A stretch of DNA of 64,000 nt, from contig OY759511.1 of assembly GCA_963662395.1 (NCBI GenBank), positions 682,001 through 746,000 on the forward strand. Direction: 5' to 3'. Positions 28,269-37,821 of this stretch are shown in pieces. Position 1 is the stretch's first letter. Each line of letters starts with the position of its first letter. A program made the translations under genes and the position numbers. The DNA is from JAPOXR01 sp963662395 (GTDB lineage: Bacteria > Pseudomonadota > Alphaproteobacteria > Rhodobacterales > Rhodobacteraceae). The notes beneath the pieces are model-generated. The model was not told the origin of the DNA, ran no database searches, and worked only from the letters and a program-made list of their open reading frames with translations.

Positions 28269-29114
28269 ATGACCAGGGCCATCGGGGCGCTGGCGGAGAT
28301 TGCCGGCAATTACGACGCCATCGTTCTTGACCAGTGGGGCGTGCTGCATGATGGCAGTGCCGCCTATCCCGGCGTGATTGCGGCGCTGGACTCCCTGGCA
28401 TCATCGGGACATCGGCTGGCGGTGCTGTCGAATTCCGGGAAGCGGGCACGGCCAAATCTCGACCGGATTGCCCGCATGGGATTTCCCGAAGGGATCTTCG
28501 CCGCCGTGGTGACCTCGGGCGAGGCGCTGTGGCAGGATGTCAGGAACAACAGGGTTCCGCACCAGTCATTCCTTCCGATCGAGTGTCGGAAGGGAGATGC
28601 CGCCCGCTGGGCAGAAGGGCTGCGTGTCGAGTTGACCAGTGACCCGGCATCGGCCCAGGCGGTGCTGCTGATGGGAATTCCCGACGGCTCGACGATGGAG
28701 GAATGGCGCCCGGTACTGCAACGGGCACTTGATGCCCGGCTGGTGGTCTACTGTTCCAATCCCGACATTGTATCACCGCGCGGTGACGGCCCGCTGGTCA
28801 TGCAACCCGGCGCACTGGCCGAGGATTTCCGTGGTCAGGGCGGCGAGGTGATCAATTACGGCAAGCCGGGACGGAGGGTCTTCGAGACCATGCGGGAGAT
28901 GCTGGACGTCGAGCCGGATCGAATCCTGATGGTTGGTGACAGCCTGGAGCATGACATTGCCGGCGCCCATGCTGCCGGCTGGGACAGCCTCCTGGTCTTC
29001 GGGGGGATCTTCAGGGATGCCGCACCCGATGGCGATCACCAGGCGGCGCTGAACGAGACGGCAAGGGCATCGAAACTGCCCCTGCCCGACTACACGATCG
29101 GAATTCTGCAATGA
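28269..29114 (+). CDS. HAD-IIA family hydrolase (TIGR01459-like)
   Basis: A 281-residue haloacid-dehalogenase superfamily protein. Motif I is VLDQWGVLHDG, motif II lies in VLSNSGKRA, and motif IV is MVGDSLEHDIAGAHAAG. The cap resembles class IIA (NagD-type) phosphatases. It would dephosphorylate a sugar or polyol phosphate, or perform housekeeping of toxic phosphates. It lies 5 bp after the MBL gene and overlaps the aldolase gene by ATGA. Confidence 0.88.
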   Translation: MTRAIGALAEIAGNYDAIVLDQWGVLHDGSAAYPGVIAALDSLASSGHRLAVLSNSGKRARPNLDRIARMGFPEGIFAAVVTSGEALWQDVRNNRVPHQSFLPIECRKGDAARWAEGLRVELTSDPASAQAVLLMGIPDGSTMEEWRPVLQRALDARLVVYCSNPDIVSPRGDGPLVMQPGALAEDFRGQGGEVINYGKPGRRVFETMREMLDVEPDRILMVGDSLEHDIAGAHAAGWDSLLVFGGIFRDAAPDGDHQAALNETARASKLPLPDYTIGILQ

Positions 29115-30049
29115 CCCGAACCGAATTGGTCACCCCCGGCTTTCGTGTCCTGTCGGCCCGACTGGGCAAGGATCCCCTGCAGGTCCAGGGGCCGGGAGGC
29201 AACACATCGGTCAAGGATGACCAAATCATGTGGATAAAGGCATCGGGGACCGAACTGGCCGATGCCGAAACCCGTGACATCTTCGTTCCTGTCGAACTCG
29301 ATGCCGTCAGGTCTGGCAGGATCGGACCTGACCAGGCATCGGGCCTTCGGCCATCGATCGAAACCGCGTTTCATGCCGCCCTCGACCATTCGATTGTCGT
29401 TCATACCCACTCGATCGCCACGCTGGTCCACGCCATCAGCCCCGAGGGGCTGCGCAGCCTTGCCGAAAAACTGGACGGGCTGCAATTTGCCATCGTGCCC
29501 TATGCCAAGCCGGGCATGTTGCTGACACGCGAGATCGTGGCCCGGGTGAACCCGGACACAAGGGTCATCATCCTGCAAAATCATGGCCTGGTCTGTTGTG
29601 GAGCCGATGTCGAGGAGGTGGATGCGTTGCTGGCCGAGGTGGAGAACCGGCTGCGGCTACCGGTTCGGGATACCGCCCCTGCCCCTGCCCTCGCCCCGGC
29701 GGGCCAGGGTTATTGCTGGTCGGAGCATGGCTGGCTGGCCCGCGATTCCCGAAGCACGACGCTGGTGCTGCAGGGCTCATACTACCCCGACCACGTCGTC
29801 TTTCTCGGGCCGGCACTGCCGACATCCCGAAACGGCGTGACCCCGCCGGTCATTCTCAAGGCCGGAGAAGGCGTGCAGGTTCGCACCGACGCGACTCCGT
29901 CCCAGCTGGCCATGTTGCGCTGCCTTTCCGACATCTTGCTCCGGCTGCCGGATGACTGGACAACCTGCCCCATCAGCCCCGATGACGAGGCCGAATTGCT
30001 GAACTGGGATCTGGAGAAATATCGCCAGAAGATGGCCGGCCGGAATTGA
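29111..30049 (+). CDS. Class II aldolase family protein, long form
   Basis: A 312-residue protein with a class II aldolase core. The substrate loop is in GPGGNTSVKDD, zinc histidines in VVHTHSIATLVHA and LQNHGLVCCG. The extra C-terminal 110 residues resemble the class II aldolase part of RhaD-like bifunctional proteins, but no dehydrogenase domain is fused. Likely a sugar-phosphate aldolase or epimerase acting with the downstream kinase. It overlaps both neighbours by 4 bp. Confidence 0.85.
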   Translation: MTRTELVTPGFRVLSARLGKDPLQVQGPGGNTSVKDDQIMWIKASGTELADAETRDIFVPVELDAVRSGRIGPDQASGLRPSIETAFHAALDHSIVVHTHSIATLVHAISPEGLRSLAEKLDGLQFAIVPYAKPGMLLTREIVARVNPDTRVIILQNHGLVCCGADVEEVDALLAEVENRLRLPVRDTAPAPALAPAGQGYCWSEHGWLARDSRSTTLVLQGSYYPDHVVFLGPALPTSRNGVTPPVILKAGEGVQVRTDATPSQLAMLRCLSDILLRLPDDWTTCPISPDDEAELLNWDLEKYRQKMAGRN

Positions 30050-31332
30050 GCCTTGCGCTTGGTATAGATGTCGGCAGTTCGGGCATCCGGACGGCAGTGA
30101 TCGACGAGGATGACCACCTCGTCTCCATGGCCAGGCAGGCCCATATCGACCAGGATGGCGGATCCATCGATGCCGAATCGTGGTGGGTTTCGGCCAGGGA
30201 CTGCATCCGGTCGCAATCAACCCTCCTGCGGGAGCACGGCCGGCACCCCATGGAGATCTCCGCCATCGTCGTCGACGGCACCTCGGGCTCGATGGTGCTG
30301 ACCGATTCCGCCTTGCAGCCGGTCACCCGGGCCCTGCTCTACAACTCCGGCGGTTTCCACGATGAAGCGGCACGCATCTCCCGCCTTGCCCCGCCTTCCC
30401 ATATCACCCGCGGCCCATCCTCGGCCCTGGCGCGGGCCCTCAGGCTGGCTGGCGAGGACAATGATGCCTGCGCCCGGCATCTCATGCACCAGGCCGATTT
30501 CATCATGGCCAGGCTGACCGGGCAAGGCGGTCATTCCGACCGCAACAACTGCCTGAAGACCGGAGCCGACCCGGAGGACGGCACCTGGCCCGACTGGATC
30601 GGTGATACCGGGCTTGCGCCAGCGCTCCTGCCGACGCCCCAACACGCCGGCACCGCCATCGCATCGATTTCACCGTCGGTGGCCCGGGCGCTGGGCTTGC
30701 CACTCACCGCCACCATTCATGCCGGCACCACCGACAGCATCGCTGCATTCCTGGCCTGCGCCGAGCCGCGCCCGGGGGTCGCCGTCACCTCACTCGGCAC
30801 CACCCTCGCCATCAAGGCCATGACCGAAGAGCGGATTGATGACCCGGATATCGGCCTCTATTCCCACCGGCTGGGAAATGCATGGCTCGCCGGAGGGGCA
30901 TCGAATACCGGCGGCGGCGTGCTGGCGTCGTATTTTGACGGCGGCCAACTCGAGGAGTTGAGCTCGCAGATCGATCCGTCGGACCCGCCGGGTCTGGACT
31001 TCTACCCGCTCCCCTCCGCCGGCGAACGCTTTCCGGTCAACGATCCCGACATGCAGCCGCGCCTCGAGCCGCGGCCCCGGAGCGATGCCCTGTTCCTGCA
31101 CGGCCTCCTCGAGGGAATGGCACATATCGAGGCCGGCTGCTACCGGGCGATCGAGGAGCGGGGCGGCGGGTTTCCGCATACGCTCTACACTGCCGGAGGA
31201 GGCGCCTCCAACCAGGCATGGACCGAAATCCGGCGATCGGTGCTGGGAACGACCCTGCTGCCAGCCAGGTATTCGGAAGCGGCCATCGGGGCGGCCCGCC
31301 TGGCACGCCGGGGTGGAATTGTGTCGCCATGA
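30046..31332 (+). CDS. FGGY-family carbohydrate kinase
   Basis: A 428-residue sugar kinase. The N-terminal phosphate-1 loop is LALGIDVGSSGIRTA, the catalytic region includes VVDGTSGSM, and the C-terminal nucleotide part has LYTAGGGASNQAWTEI. It phosphorylates a ketose or polyol before aldol cleavage. The TTG start overlaps the aldolase stop (TTGA). It is somewhat shorter than the 480-550 residues usual for xylulokinase, closer to ribulokinase-like members. Last gene of the catabolic operon. Confidence 0.88.
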   Translation: MSLALGIDVGSSGIRTAVIDEDDHLVSMARQAHIDQDGGSIDAESWWVSARDCIRSQSTLLREHGRHPMEISAIVVDGTSGSMVLTDSALQPVTRALLYNSGGFHDEAARISRLAPPSHITRGPSSALARALRLAGEDNDACARHLMHQADFIMARLTGQGGHSDRNNCLKTGADPEDGTWPDWIGDTGLAPALLPTPQHAGTAIASISPSVARALGLPLTATIHAGTTDSIAAFLACAEPRPGVAVTSLGTTLAIKAMTEERIDDPDIGLYSHRLGNAWLAGGASNTGGGVLASYFDGGQLEELSSQIDPSDPPGLDFYPLPSAGERFPVNDPDMQPRLEPRPRSDALFLHGLLEGMAHIEAGCYRAIEERGGGFPHTLYTAGGGASNQAWTEIRRSVLGTTLLPARYSEAAIGAARLARRGGIVSP

Positions 31333-31434
31333 AAGGACCGGACAGCCGGTATCGTGGACGTGAAGATCATCTTGCTGGCCCCGATGAAGTGACGCAGGTC
31401 GCCGGAGCGTTCGACATGGCCGGCGGTGCCGCTT

Positions 31435-31844
31435 TCACGTCGGCGGCCCGCAGGAACGTTCCGCAATCGCGGTGCAGATCAGGCTCTCGATCCCTCGTTC
31501 GGAAGTATCGGCAGGCACGTCAGCCGGTCCGAATCGGATTCTCGATGACCTTGCCGGATTGGACGGTGGCGATCGCTTCTTCGACCGCCGACGCCCGGCC
31601 CGGATTTGTGGCCAGTTTGCCGAAAGCACGACGACGATTCCGATGGGTCTGCCTGCCAGGCCCTGTCGGTGCCGCAAGCCTTGTTCGATCGTCACCGGAG
31701 CCTCGTTTCCCTCCCGCTCGGCCAGGTCGAGCAAATCGAAGTCGTCTTCCCTGACCATCCCTTCTCGACCAGCGTCTCGGCGAAATGCGCTGGCAGGTCG
31801 TCGCGCAAGGGAGCAGGCATTCCTTGCTCGAATGGCAGTTTCAA
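31435..31844 (-). pseudogene. DUF5615 PIN-like protein, frameshifted
   Basis: The minus strand begins LPFEQGMPAPLRDDLPAHF and LVEKGWSG in one frame, then continues after a frame change near 31750 as DDFDLLDLAEREGNEAPVTI and LAGRPIGIVVVLSANWPQI. Joined, this is the standard order of small PIN-like (DUF5615) proteins: an N-terminal Asp/Glu motif, the GWxxxxDxxLLDxAEREG block and the VVLLStxWP strand. These are probable toxins of TA pairs; no antitoxin was recognised. The frameshift indicates decay. Confidence 0.6.
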
Positions 31845-32447
31845 CGCGCTGGCACCGCTCTGAGTGTCCGGGCTTCGTGTTCCAGTTCTGCGCGAACCTG
31901 CCGCCATCGACACCAGGGAATCACTCGACGAATTCATCGGCCGTGCCAACCGCCGGCAAGTTTCCTGTAAAGGGCGGGCAGGGGAAATCGGATGCCCGTG
32001 AAGGCCCGGGCGCCACTGACTCCCCCCGGCTTTCGTTCCTCGTCCGGACAGACTTCCCGGTTTGTCATCCTCGCTTCCTCCACGGTCCGTCATGCCCTTG
32101 CCTCCGAAGGGACCGCTCCCGAACCTACCCATCGGATGATGGAAAACTCGGCCTGGCGAAAACCATTTCGAGCACGGGTGGGACCGCATGCCGTCGACAC
32201 TCGTTGCCAAGAACGCCGCATACTGGAAGCATGCGCATGGGGGCAATCTTCGAGGCTTCAGAACGCTTTCCGCATACGGCTATCTTCGAGCCCTTGAGGA
32301 ATTCCGGGAATTCCGCTCGTATGCTCCAGTGCATCCACTCGGCCCACCAACGCCCGGAAGTTCCTGGTCCGGAATGATCTCTCCGACCGGTCACCGGCGA
32401 GGCTCATGCACCCCGACCCGATCGGCTGACCAACTGTTCCCGATGGC
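31845..32447. other. No supported gene
   Basis: About 600 bp upstream of the DUF5615 remnant and downstream of the PotD-like gene. Several frames are open on both strands but none has a recognisable domain. It may contain the decayed partner of the DUF5615 gene. No repeat or RNA gene was seen. Confidence 0.4.
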
Positions 32448-32473
32448 TGGCAGACCCCTGAAGGGGCCTGCCA
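32448..32473 (-). terminator. Stem-loop downstream of PotD-like gene
   Basis: TGGCAGACCCCT and AGGGGCCTGCCA form a near-perfect 12-bp stem around a 2-nt centre, 25 bp after the binding-protein stop on the minus strand. The right arm is repeated at 32479-32490, giving an alternative pairing. It probably ends or protects the monocistronic mRNA. Confidence 0.55.
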
Positions 32474-32497
32474 CGGAAGGGGCCTGCCACGATCCAT

Positions 32498-33541
32498 TCA
32501 GAATCCGGCCTTGATCATTTCGAACTGCTTGATCATCTCCTCGCGGATCTCGTGGTTCATGGGAACCTGCGGCAGGACGGGAACACTGACTTCGCCCAGC
32601 CCGATCTCATCGAGCGCTTCCTGGCCCAGCGCATCCATGGCCGCCTGGTTGCCATGCCCGTAGCCCCACGCAGTCACCAGGTACTCGGCGGTCACCGGGT
32701 CCATCCATGAATTGAAGAAATCATACATCTTGTCTTCGGGGTTGGGTCCGTTGGCGACATTGACGTATCCGCAGAACCAGGTCGAGGAGCCTTCGACCGT
32801 CTCGCGATTTGCCTTCACGTCAAACCCTTCCGCCGCCATGGTGGTTGGCGTCTCGTTCCATGCCCAGGACACCAGGACTTCTCCACTCGACATCAGCTGT
32901 GAAAGTTCTGCGCCATCTGCCCAGTATGCCCTGACATTCTGATGCGCCTCCCGCAGCCATGCAGACGCCTTCTCGAGATCGTCGGTGGTGGCAATGGTCC
33001 AGTCGTCCAGGCCGGTTGCCAGGAACGCCAGCGCATAGGCATCGTCGACATTGTCGGGGATCGAAATCCGGCCATTGTATTCCGGGTTGACGAAAACCCC
33101 GAGCGACTGGATGTCGGCCTCATCCACCAGGTCGGCCCGGTAGGTGACGGCCGTGGAGCCCCAATCGGCAGGAAGCAGGAAATACTCGCCATCATAATTG
33201 AACGCTTCCTTCATGGTTTCGTTGACATCGTCCCAGCGGTCGATCCGCGACGGGTCAAGCGGTTCGATGATGCCGGCATCCCGCCATTTCGAGACGGATT
33301 GCGAACATGGATGCGAAATATCGGCGGCAAATCCCGACCTCAGCTTGTGGAAGGCCTCTTCCTCTTCTCCGAATTGCGAGTAGGTCGGCGCGTCGCCATG
33401 CATGGCAATGTAGGGTTTGGAGAATTCAGGATCCTCGTATCCTGCCCAGTCCAGGATAACCAAACCGTCATCAGCGGCGAATGCAGGTCCGGTCACAAGT
33501 CCCGCCGCCAATGCCAATCCAAGATTGCGATTATATCTCAT
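32498..33541 (-). CDS. Polyamine-type binding protein (PotD-like), orphan
   Basis: A 347-residue periplasmic binding protein with a Sec signal peptide (LALAAGLVTGPAFA) and a mature start DDGLVILDWAGYEDPEF, the pattern of PotD/PotF-type proteins. Further landmarks are FLLPADWGSTAVTYRADLV and SGEVLVSWAWNETP. It binds a polyamine, betaine or similar cation. It stands alone, with stem-loop downstream. The PotA/B/C-type genes at 9.2-12 kb have no binding protein, so the two may work together; this pairing is inference. Confidence 0.88.
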   Translation of the reverse strand: MRYNRNLGLALAAGLVTGPAFAADDGLVILDWAGYEDPEFSKPYIAMHGDAPTYSQFGEEEEAFHKLRSGFAADISHPCSQSVSKWRDAGIIEPLDPSRIDRWDDVNETMKEAFNYDGEYFLLPADWGSTAVTYRADLVDEADIQSLGVFVNPEYNGRISIPDNVDDAYALAFLATGLDDWTIATTDDLEKASAWLREAHQNVRAYWADGAELSQLMSSGEVLVSWAWNETPTTMAAEGFDVKANRETVEGSSTWFCGYVNVANGPNPEDKMYDFFNSWMDPVTAEYLVTAWGYGHGNQAAMDALGQEALDEIGLGEVSVPVLPQVPMNHEIREEMIKQFEMIKAGF

Positions 33542-33770
33542 TTCAGATGATCCCCTGTTGTTGTGTTTCAGTCAGTTCCTGTGTCGACAATCCTCGCCAG
33601 GTGGCGGCCTTCGGCAACCCGTCATCGTCGCCTGATCCAACAACACCCCGGAATGTTCCACCACCCGAAATACGCAGAGCCCCGTCCAGCCGACAGGACA
33701 GGCTCGCTCACCGTTACATCAGTCGCCGTACAGTGCAACAAGATTGTTCCCGTCCCTCGGCAGCAGCCGG

Positions 33771-34823
33771 TCACATCGCCAGGAGACTCCCGTAGCACCA
33801 GCCTGCCAGTGCCGAACCGGCCAGCGCCGCGACCAGGTAAATCAGGAAGGGTTGCCACTTCAAGACCGGCGCGATGGCCACCGCGCCCCAGACACTGATG
33901 ACACCTCCGGCCACCAGGAATGCCATCGCTGCCCCCGACGACATGCCATGCGCAATCAGGACCCGGACCAGTGGAAGAGCGGCATATCCTTCCAGGTAGG
34001 CCGGCGCCCCCACCAGCACTGCAAGCGGAATTGCCCAGGGTGAGTCCTCGCCGGCCAGGGCAACCAGTGCTGTCGGCTCGAGAATGGCTGCCAGAACGTG
34101 TTCTGCAAGAAATGCCGGCACCAGGCAAATCAGGATCAGCCTGGTCATCGCCAACACCTGGCGGCGGAACTCCGCCCGACCGCTCGGGCTCTTCCAGATG
34201 AGGGGTCTGAATTCGGCTGGCATGCACGCTGCCTGCCTCCCGAACCGACCGGCCACCCTGTTTGCCCGCAGCGGATCGGTTGTCCAGGATGCGGGGCCGA
34301 CGCAGCTGAACAGGACTCCGCCAAGCAATCCCAGGCAAAAAGCGGCAACGGTCTTGCCAACGGCAAATTCCCAACCCAGCATGGCCGCGGTCGCCGCCAT
34401 CATCGCCGGGTCAGTGACCGGCGAGGACAGCCAGAAGGCCATGGCGACGGCCAGCGGCATTCCGGCTGCCAGCAGCGACACCATCAGCGGAAGAACCATG
34501 ACACCGCATACCGGCGTGACAGCCCCGATCGCCGACGCGACCACGATCATGACCGGCATCCTGCCGGTGAGCCTGCCGGCAATTCGCTCGCCGATGCCGC
34601 TTGCACTGGCCCAGCCGGCAACGAGAATTCCCGGGATCAGGAGCGGCGCCACCTCGACCAGGTTCTGCACGACAAACCAGAGGGCTTGACCAACCCGGTC
34701 CTCCAGCACCGCAGCCACGGCAACAACCAGGGCCCCGGCAGCGACAATCCATGCAAACCGTCGGCCGGCGATATCGGCGATCGCCGGCCCGACAGGGATC
34801 CTATCCAGCCACGTCCGAGCCAT
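33771..34823 (-). CDS. Predicted permease (UPF0718/YraQ family)
   Basis: A 350-residue membrane protein of the permease family DUF318/UPF0718. Two bundles of helices are seen, with conserved motifs GAVTPVCGVMVLPLM in the first half and LVGAPAYLEGYAALPLV in the second. Some members (ArsP) export organoarsenicals; others have unknown cargo. The start at 34823 overlaps the nitroreductase end by 23 bp, so the two are coupled. Confidence 0.8.
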   Translation of the reverse strand: MARTWLDRIPVGPAIADIAGRRFAWIVAAGALVVAVAAVLEDRVGQALWFVVQNLVEVAPLLIPGILVAGWASASGIGERIAGRLTGRMPVMIVVASAIGAVTPVCGVMVLPLMVSLLAAGMPLAVAMAFWLSSPVTDPAMMAATAAMLGWEFAVGKTVAAFCLGLLGGVLFSCVGPASWTTDPLRANRVAGRFGRQAACMPAEFRPLIWKSPSGRAEFRRQVLAMTRLILICLVPAFLAEHVLAAILEPTALVALAGEDSPWAIPLAVLVGAPAYLEGYAALPLVRVLIAHGMSSGAAMAFLVAGGVISVWGAVAIAPVLKWQPFLIYLVAALAGSALAGWCYGSLLAM

Positions 34824-35394
34824 TGAACCATTGGGTGATGGCCGAGATATCGGGGCGGGGGCGATCCGCGGGCGAGCTTGCACAGGTGCCGATATGCACG
34901 AAGCCAGCAATGAATTCATGCGAAGCCAGCCCGAAGACCTCCTCCCTGAATTGCGAATCATGGGCGCCGAAACCGGTTACCCAACTGGCCGCCCAGCCCG
35001 AGGCAATCGCCGCATTCAGCAGCGAAAGGCAGACTGCCCCTGCCGACAGCGTTTGCTCGATGCGGGGAATCTTGGCCTCGAGATCCGGCGAGCCGACCAC
35101 GGCCACGATCAGGTTAGCCCTGGCAAACACCTCGGCGGCCTTGCCGACCAGCGATTCCGCCTTTCCGAGCTCCAGTCCGCGCCGGTTCAACCGGTCAGCA
35201 ATGCCTGCCATCTCCGATTGTTCGATCACGATGAAACGCCACGGCTCAAGCTTTCCGTGGTCGGGAACCCTGGCAGCGATTTCCAGCAGGCCCTGCAGCT
35301 GATCCCGGGTCGGCACCGGCGGCGCAATGACCAGTGTTGGCGAGGATCGGCGCTTGCGCATGTATTCGAGAACCTGGGTGTGTTCAGCTGACAT
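34801..35394 (-). CDS. Nitroreductase family protein (YdjA-like)
   Basis: A 197-residue FMN-dependent nitroreductase. The family landmarks are RRSSPTLVIAPPVP at the start (FMN phosphate), ARVPDHGKLEPWRFIVI, and the late AASWVTGFGAH. It would reduce nitro or quinone compounds with NAD(P)H. Start ATG 35394 is supported by length and a GAAAGGAC upstream site. Cotranscribed with the overlapping permease gene. Confidence 0.88.
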   Translation of the reverse strand: MSAEHTQVLEYMRKRRSSPTLVIAPPVPTRDQLQGLLEIAARVPDHGKLEPWRFIVIEQSEMAGIADRLNRRGLELGKAESLVGKAAEVFARANLIVAVVGSPDLEAKIPRIEQTLSAGAVCLSLLNAAIASGWAASWVTGFGAHDSQFREEVFGLASHEFIAGFVHIGTCASSPADRPRPDISAITQWFNGSDVAG

Positions 35395-35739
35395 GTCTGT
35401 CCTTTCAGATCTGAAAGCCGGCCCTGGCACTGACCTGCCTTCAAAAGGCAGGTCATGCATCGCCATCCTGGCCCGACCCTTCGCGATTATGCCGCAAAGC
35501 ACGACTTTTCAACCATGCTCCGGATCATTTGGGTGACCCGAACCCGCCATGCAACCCGGCAGGCGGCGGCATTCGATCTTCACGCATGCGCCGGTCAGGT
35601 GATCGGCCTTCCGCTGGTTTCAAGGGTCATCGGAAGGGCTGGCTTCCCGTTGCACACGCAGAACACGAGGCCCCGGGATTTTCGAGGACTCCATCGAGGT
35701 TGGCAGCGTGATGCCGGTATTCCTGCAAATCAGTTCCCT
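35395..35739. other. No supported gene
   Basis: 345 bp between the nitroreductase start and the Fic gene end. Short plus-strand frames are rich in Arg, Ser and His and look like noise. No inverted repeat or RNA gene was recognised. Confidence 0.4.
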
Positions 35740-36357
35740 TCATTTTCGTGACTTCACTGTGATCTCCTCCACGAACTTGACCAATGGACCGAATTCGAAC
35801 CCGTCGGCCGCCCGCAGCGCCGCGATGTAACGCGCACGATGGTCGCTATCGGAGGTGAATGTCCCGCCGCCTGACCAATCGAGGAAGATATCAGGGTCCA
35901 TCGTGGCCAGGTACGAGTCTGCCATGATCCGCGCCCAGCGCCCGTTGCCGTTCGCGAAGGGATGAATCCGGACCAGCTTGTGGTGGAGGCGTGCGGTGGC
36001 TTCCTGCGGCTCATGGGTGCCGTTCTTGCGCCAGTATCGGGCGTCGTCGAGGCAGGTACGCATCTCGGTCGAGATTTGCCAGGCCGCAACGCCGATGTTT
36101 TTCCCGCTCAGGCGGTAGACGCCCGCCCAATCCCGGACCTTGCCGAACAGGCGCTTGTGCACTTCCCGGGCGGCATCGTCGGTCAGGACGTCGAAGAGCC
36201 TGGGCCGTCGGTCCAGCCATGCCAGCCCCTCGATGATGTTTTCGCCCTCCAGTTCGTTCAACTCGCCGCGGGTGGAAATGTGCCTGGCCCTGAGGCCGGT
36301 CAGTTCGTCGGGCGTGAGCGGGGTCGCACCACCGGGTTCGTGCAACTCGAGTGTCAT
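35740..36357 (-). CDS. Fic/DOC protein, mobile mystery protein B
   Basis: A 205-residue Fic-domain protein with the complete active-site loop HPFANGNGRWAR near residue 137, so it is predicted to AMPylate a target. Upstream helices include YRLSGKNIGVA (the substrate flap). A candidate inhibitory Ser-x3-Glu appears in the N-terminal helix (STRGE), but not with the usual following Gly/Asn. The preceding HTH gene overlaps by ATGA. Together they match the mobile mystery protein A/B pair, which behaves like a toxin-antitoxin module on mobile DNA. Confidence 0.88.
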   Translation of the reverse strand: MTLELHEPGGATPLTPDELTGLRARHISTRGELNELEGENIIEGLAWLDRRPRLFDVLTDDAAREVHKRLFGKVRDWAGVYRLSGKNIGVAAWQISTEMRTCLDDARYWRKNGTHEPQEATARLHHKLVRIHPFANGNGRWARIMADSYLATMDPDIFLDWSGGGTFTSDSDHRARYIAALRAADGFEFGPLVKFVEEITVKSRK

Positions 36358-36821
36358 TTCCAGAAATCTCTCGGCATCACGCCGGCGATTTCGTTTGCCA
36401 GTTCCTCGATCATCTCGTCCTGGCTGCGCAGCCCTTCGGTCTGTTCTTCCAGGGCCATCTGGGCGCGGGTGCGCTGGATGATGCGTTTGGCTCTCTTGCG
36501 GGCCCGGGCCATGACGATGTCTTCCACCGAACCCTCACGCGGGATGATCGCGTAGACGAGCTTGCCGCCCATCGCCTTGCCCATCCTTTCGAGCTGGTTC
36601 AACGAAATCGTCCCGGCCTGCTCGTTCTGGATCGAGCTGTAGACGCTGTTGCGGGACACACCGAGCTGCTCGGCGAGAGCAGGAGCATTCATTCCGATGG
36701 CGTCCTGGAAGGTTGCAATCCAGCCGCCGAGCGGCCTGGCAAGAGCCGTTGCCACTTGACCGGCTTGATTGATCTTGCCTGCGGCCTGGCGCCGTTTTGC
36801 ACCTGAGACGGACATTTGCAA
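36354..36821 (-). CDS. HTH protein, mobile mystery protein A
   Basis: A 155-residue DNA-binding protein. A Cro/C1-type helix-turn-helix (NAPALAEQLGVSRNSVYSSIQNEQ) sits in the middle, followed by LERMGKAMGGKLVYAIIP, the hallmark of mobile mystery protein A. It is the likely antitoxin and autoregulator of the Fic toxin, whose start overlaps its stop. A palindromic TATTGCAATA lies just upstream and may be its operator. Confidence 0.85.
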   Translation of the reverse strand: MQMSVSGAKRRQAAGKINQAGQVATALARPLGGWIATFQDAIGMNAPALAEQLGVSRNSVYSSIQNEQAGTISLNQLERMGKAMGGKLVYAIIPREGSVEDIVMARARKRAKRIIQRTRAQMALEEQTEGLRSQDEMIEELANEIAGVMPRDFWK

Positions 36822-36863
36822 ATCCTCGGCTGTACCATGTCTGGGTATTTAGTAACCCGACAG

Positions 36864-36890
36864 TATTGCAATAATGTGTGTTTTGCAATA
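36864..36890. promoter_or_regulatory. TA-module operator-like repeat
   Basis: A perfect palindrome TATTGCAATA (36864-36873) is followed 17 bp on by a second TTGCAATA half in TTTTGCAATA. The region is AT-rich and lies 43 bp before the HTH gene start, so it likely overlaps the promoter and serves for autorepression by the HTH protein. Confidence 0.45.
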
Positions 36891-37011
36891 TCTTGATATG
36901 GCAATTTTGTCAGGTCCGTCACACTTGTGAGGCTTGCCACCCCTTGCAGGGTCCCGCGTCAAAGCCGCCAGCCCATGACATGAATTGTCTTTCAGTGCCC
37001 GCGGCCGGAAT

Positions 37012-37764
37012 TCAGGAAAGATCGGTGCGGATCGGGGATGCGGCCAGCAATCCGCCATCGACGGTGATGCACTGGCCGGTGACAAATTCCGATTCCGGCG
37101 AGATCAGCCATGCCACTGCCCTGGCGATGTCGGCTGGCTTGCCGAAGCGTCCGGACGGGTGGCGGGATTCGGCATCTGCCGCTGCCGCATCCGCATCTCG
37201 TGCCAGCGAGAAGGCGGCCTCGGCCATCTCCGTCATGATCCATCCCGGGCATACGGCATTGCACCTGATGCCCGGCCCATGATCGACGGCAATCGACCGC
37301 GTCAGGGCGTGAACGAATCCTTTCGAGGCGTTGTAGAGTGCCATGGACGGGTCGGACGCCAGCCCGGAGATCGAGCCGATATTGACGATCGATCCTCCCC
37401 CTGCCCTCTGCATGAACGGGATGAAGGCACGGCAGCAATTGAACACGCCGCGGCAATTGGTGCCAATCACCGCCTCCCAATCCTCATCGGTCGACTCCGT
37501 CACCGTCCTTTCAACCTGGATACCGGCATTGTTGACCAGCACGCCGATCCCTTCATCGGCTCCGGCGGCAAATTCGGCCAGTTGGCGCGCCGCCCCCGGA
37601 TCGGAAATATCGGCGGTCATCCACCGGATGGAAGGGTCGAGTCCCCGGGGCCTGCCTGACCGGCTGCAGCCGATGACCAGCCAATCCCGATCAGCAAGCA
37701 GGCTGGCGATGGCCCATCCGATTCCCCGGCTGGCACCGGTGACGACTGCAACTTTCCTGGCCAT
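37012..37764 (-). CDS. SDR family oxidoreductase
   Basis: A 250-residue classical short-chain dehydrogenase. The Rossmann TGASRGIGWA motif is at residues 9-18, NNAG lies near 90, and the catalytic Ser...Tyr-x3-Lys appears as ISGLASDPSMALYNASKG. It oxidises an alcohol or reduces a ketone with NAD(P). It follows another SDR and a Rieske oxygenase on the same strand, so it probably acts on a product of that oxygenase. 57 bp separate it from the next SDR. Confidence 0.9.
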   Translation of the reverse strand: MARKVAVVTGASRGIGWAIASLLADRDWLVIGCSRSGRPRGLDPSIRWMTADISDPGAARQLAEFAAGADEGIGVLVNNAGIQVERTVTESTDEDWEAVIGTNCRGVFNCCRAFIPFMQRAGGGSIVNIGSISGLASDPSMALYNASKGFVHALTRSIAVDHGPGIRCNAVCPGWIMTEMAEAAFSLARDADAAAADAESRHPSGRFGKPADIARAVAWLISPESEFVTGQCITVDGGLLAASPIRTDLS

Positions 37765-37821
37765 TCTCTCCGTGACTCCCTGCTCGTCGGTGCCGCTATT
37801 CCACGTGCCGGTCCGACCCGG

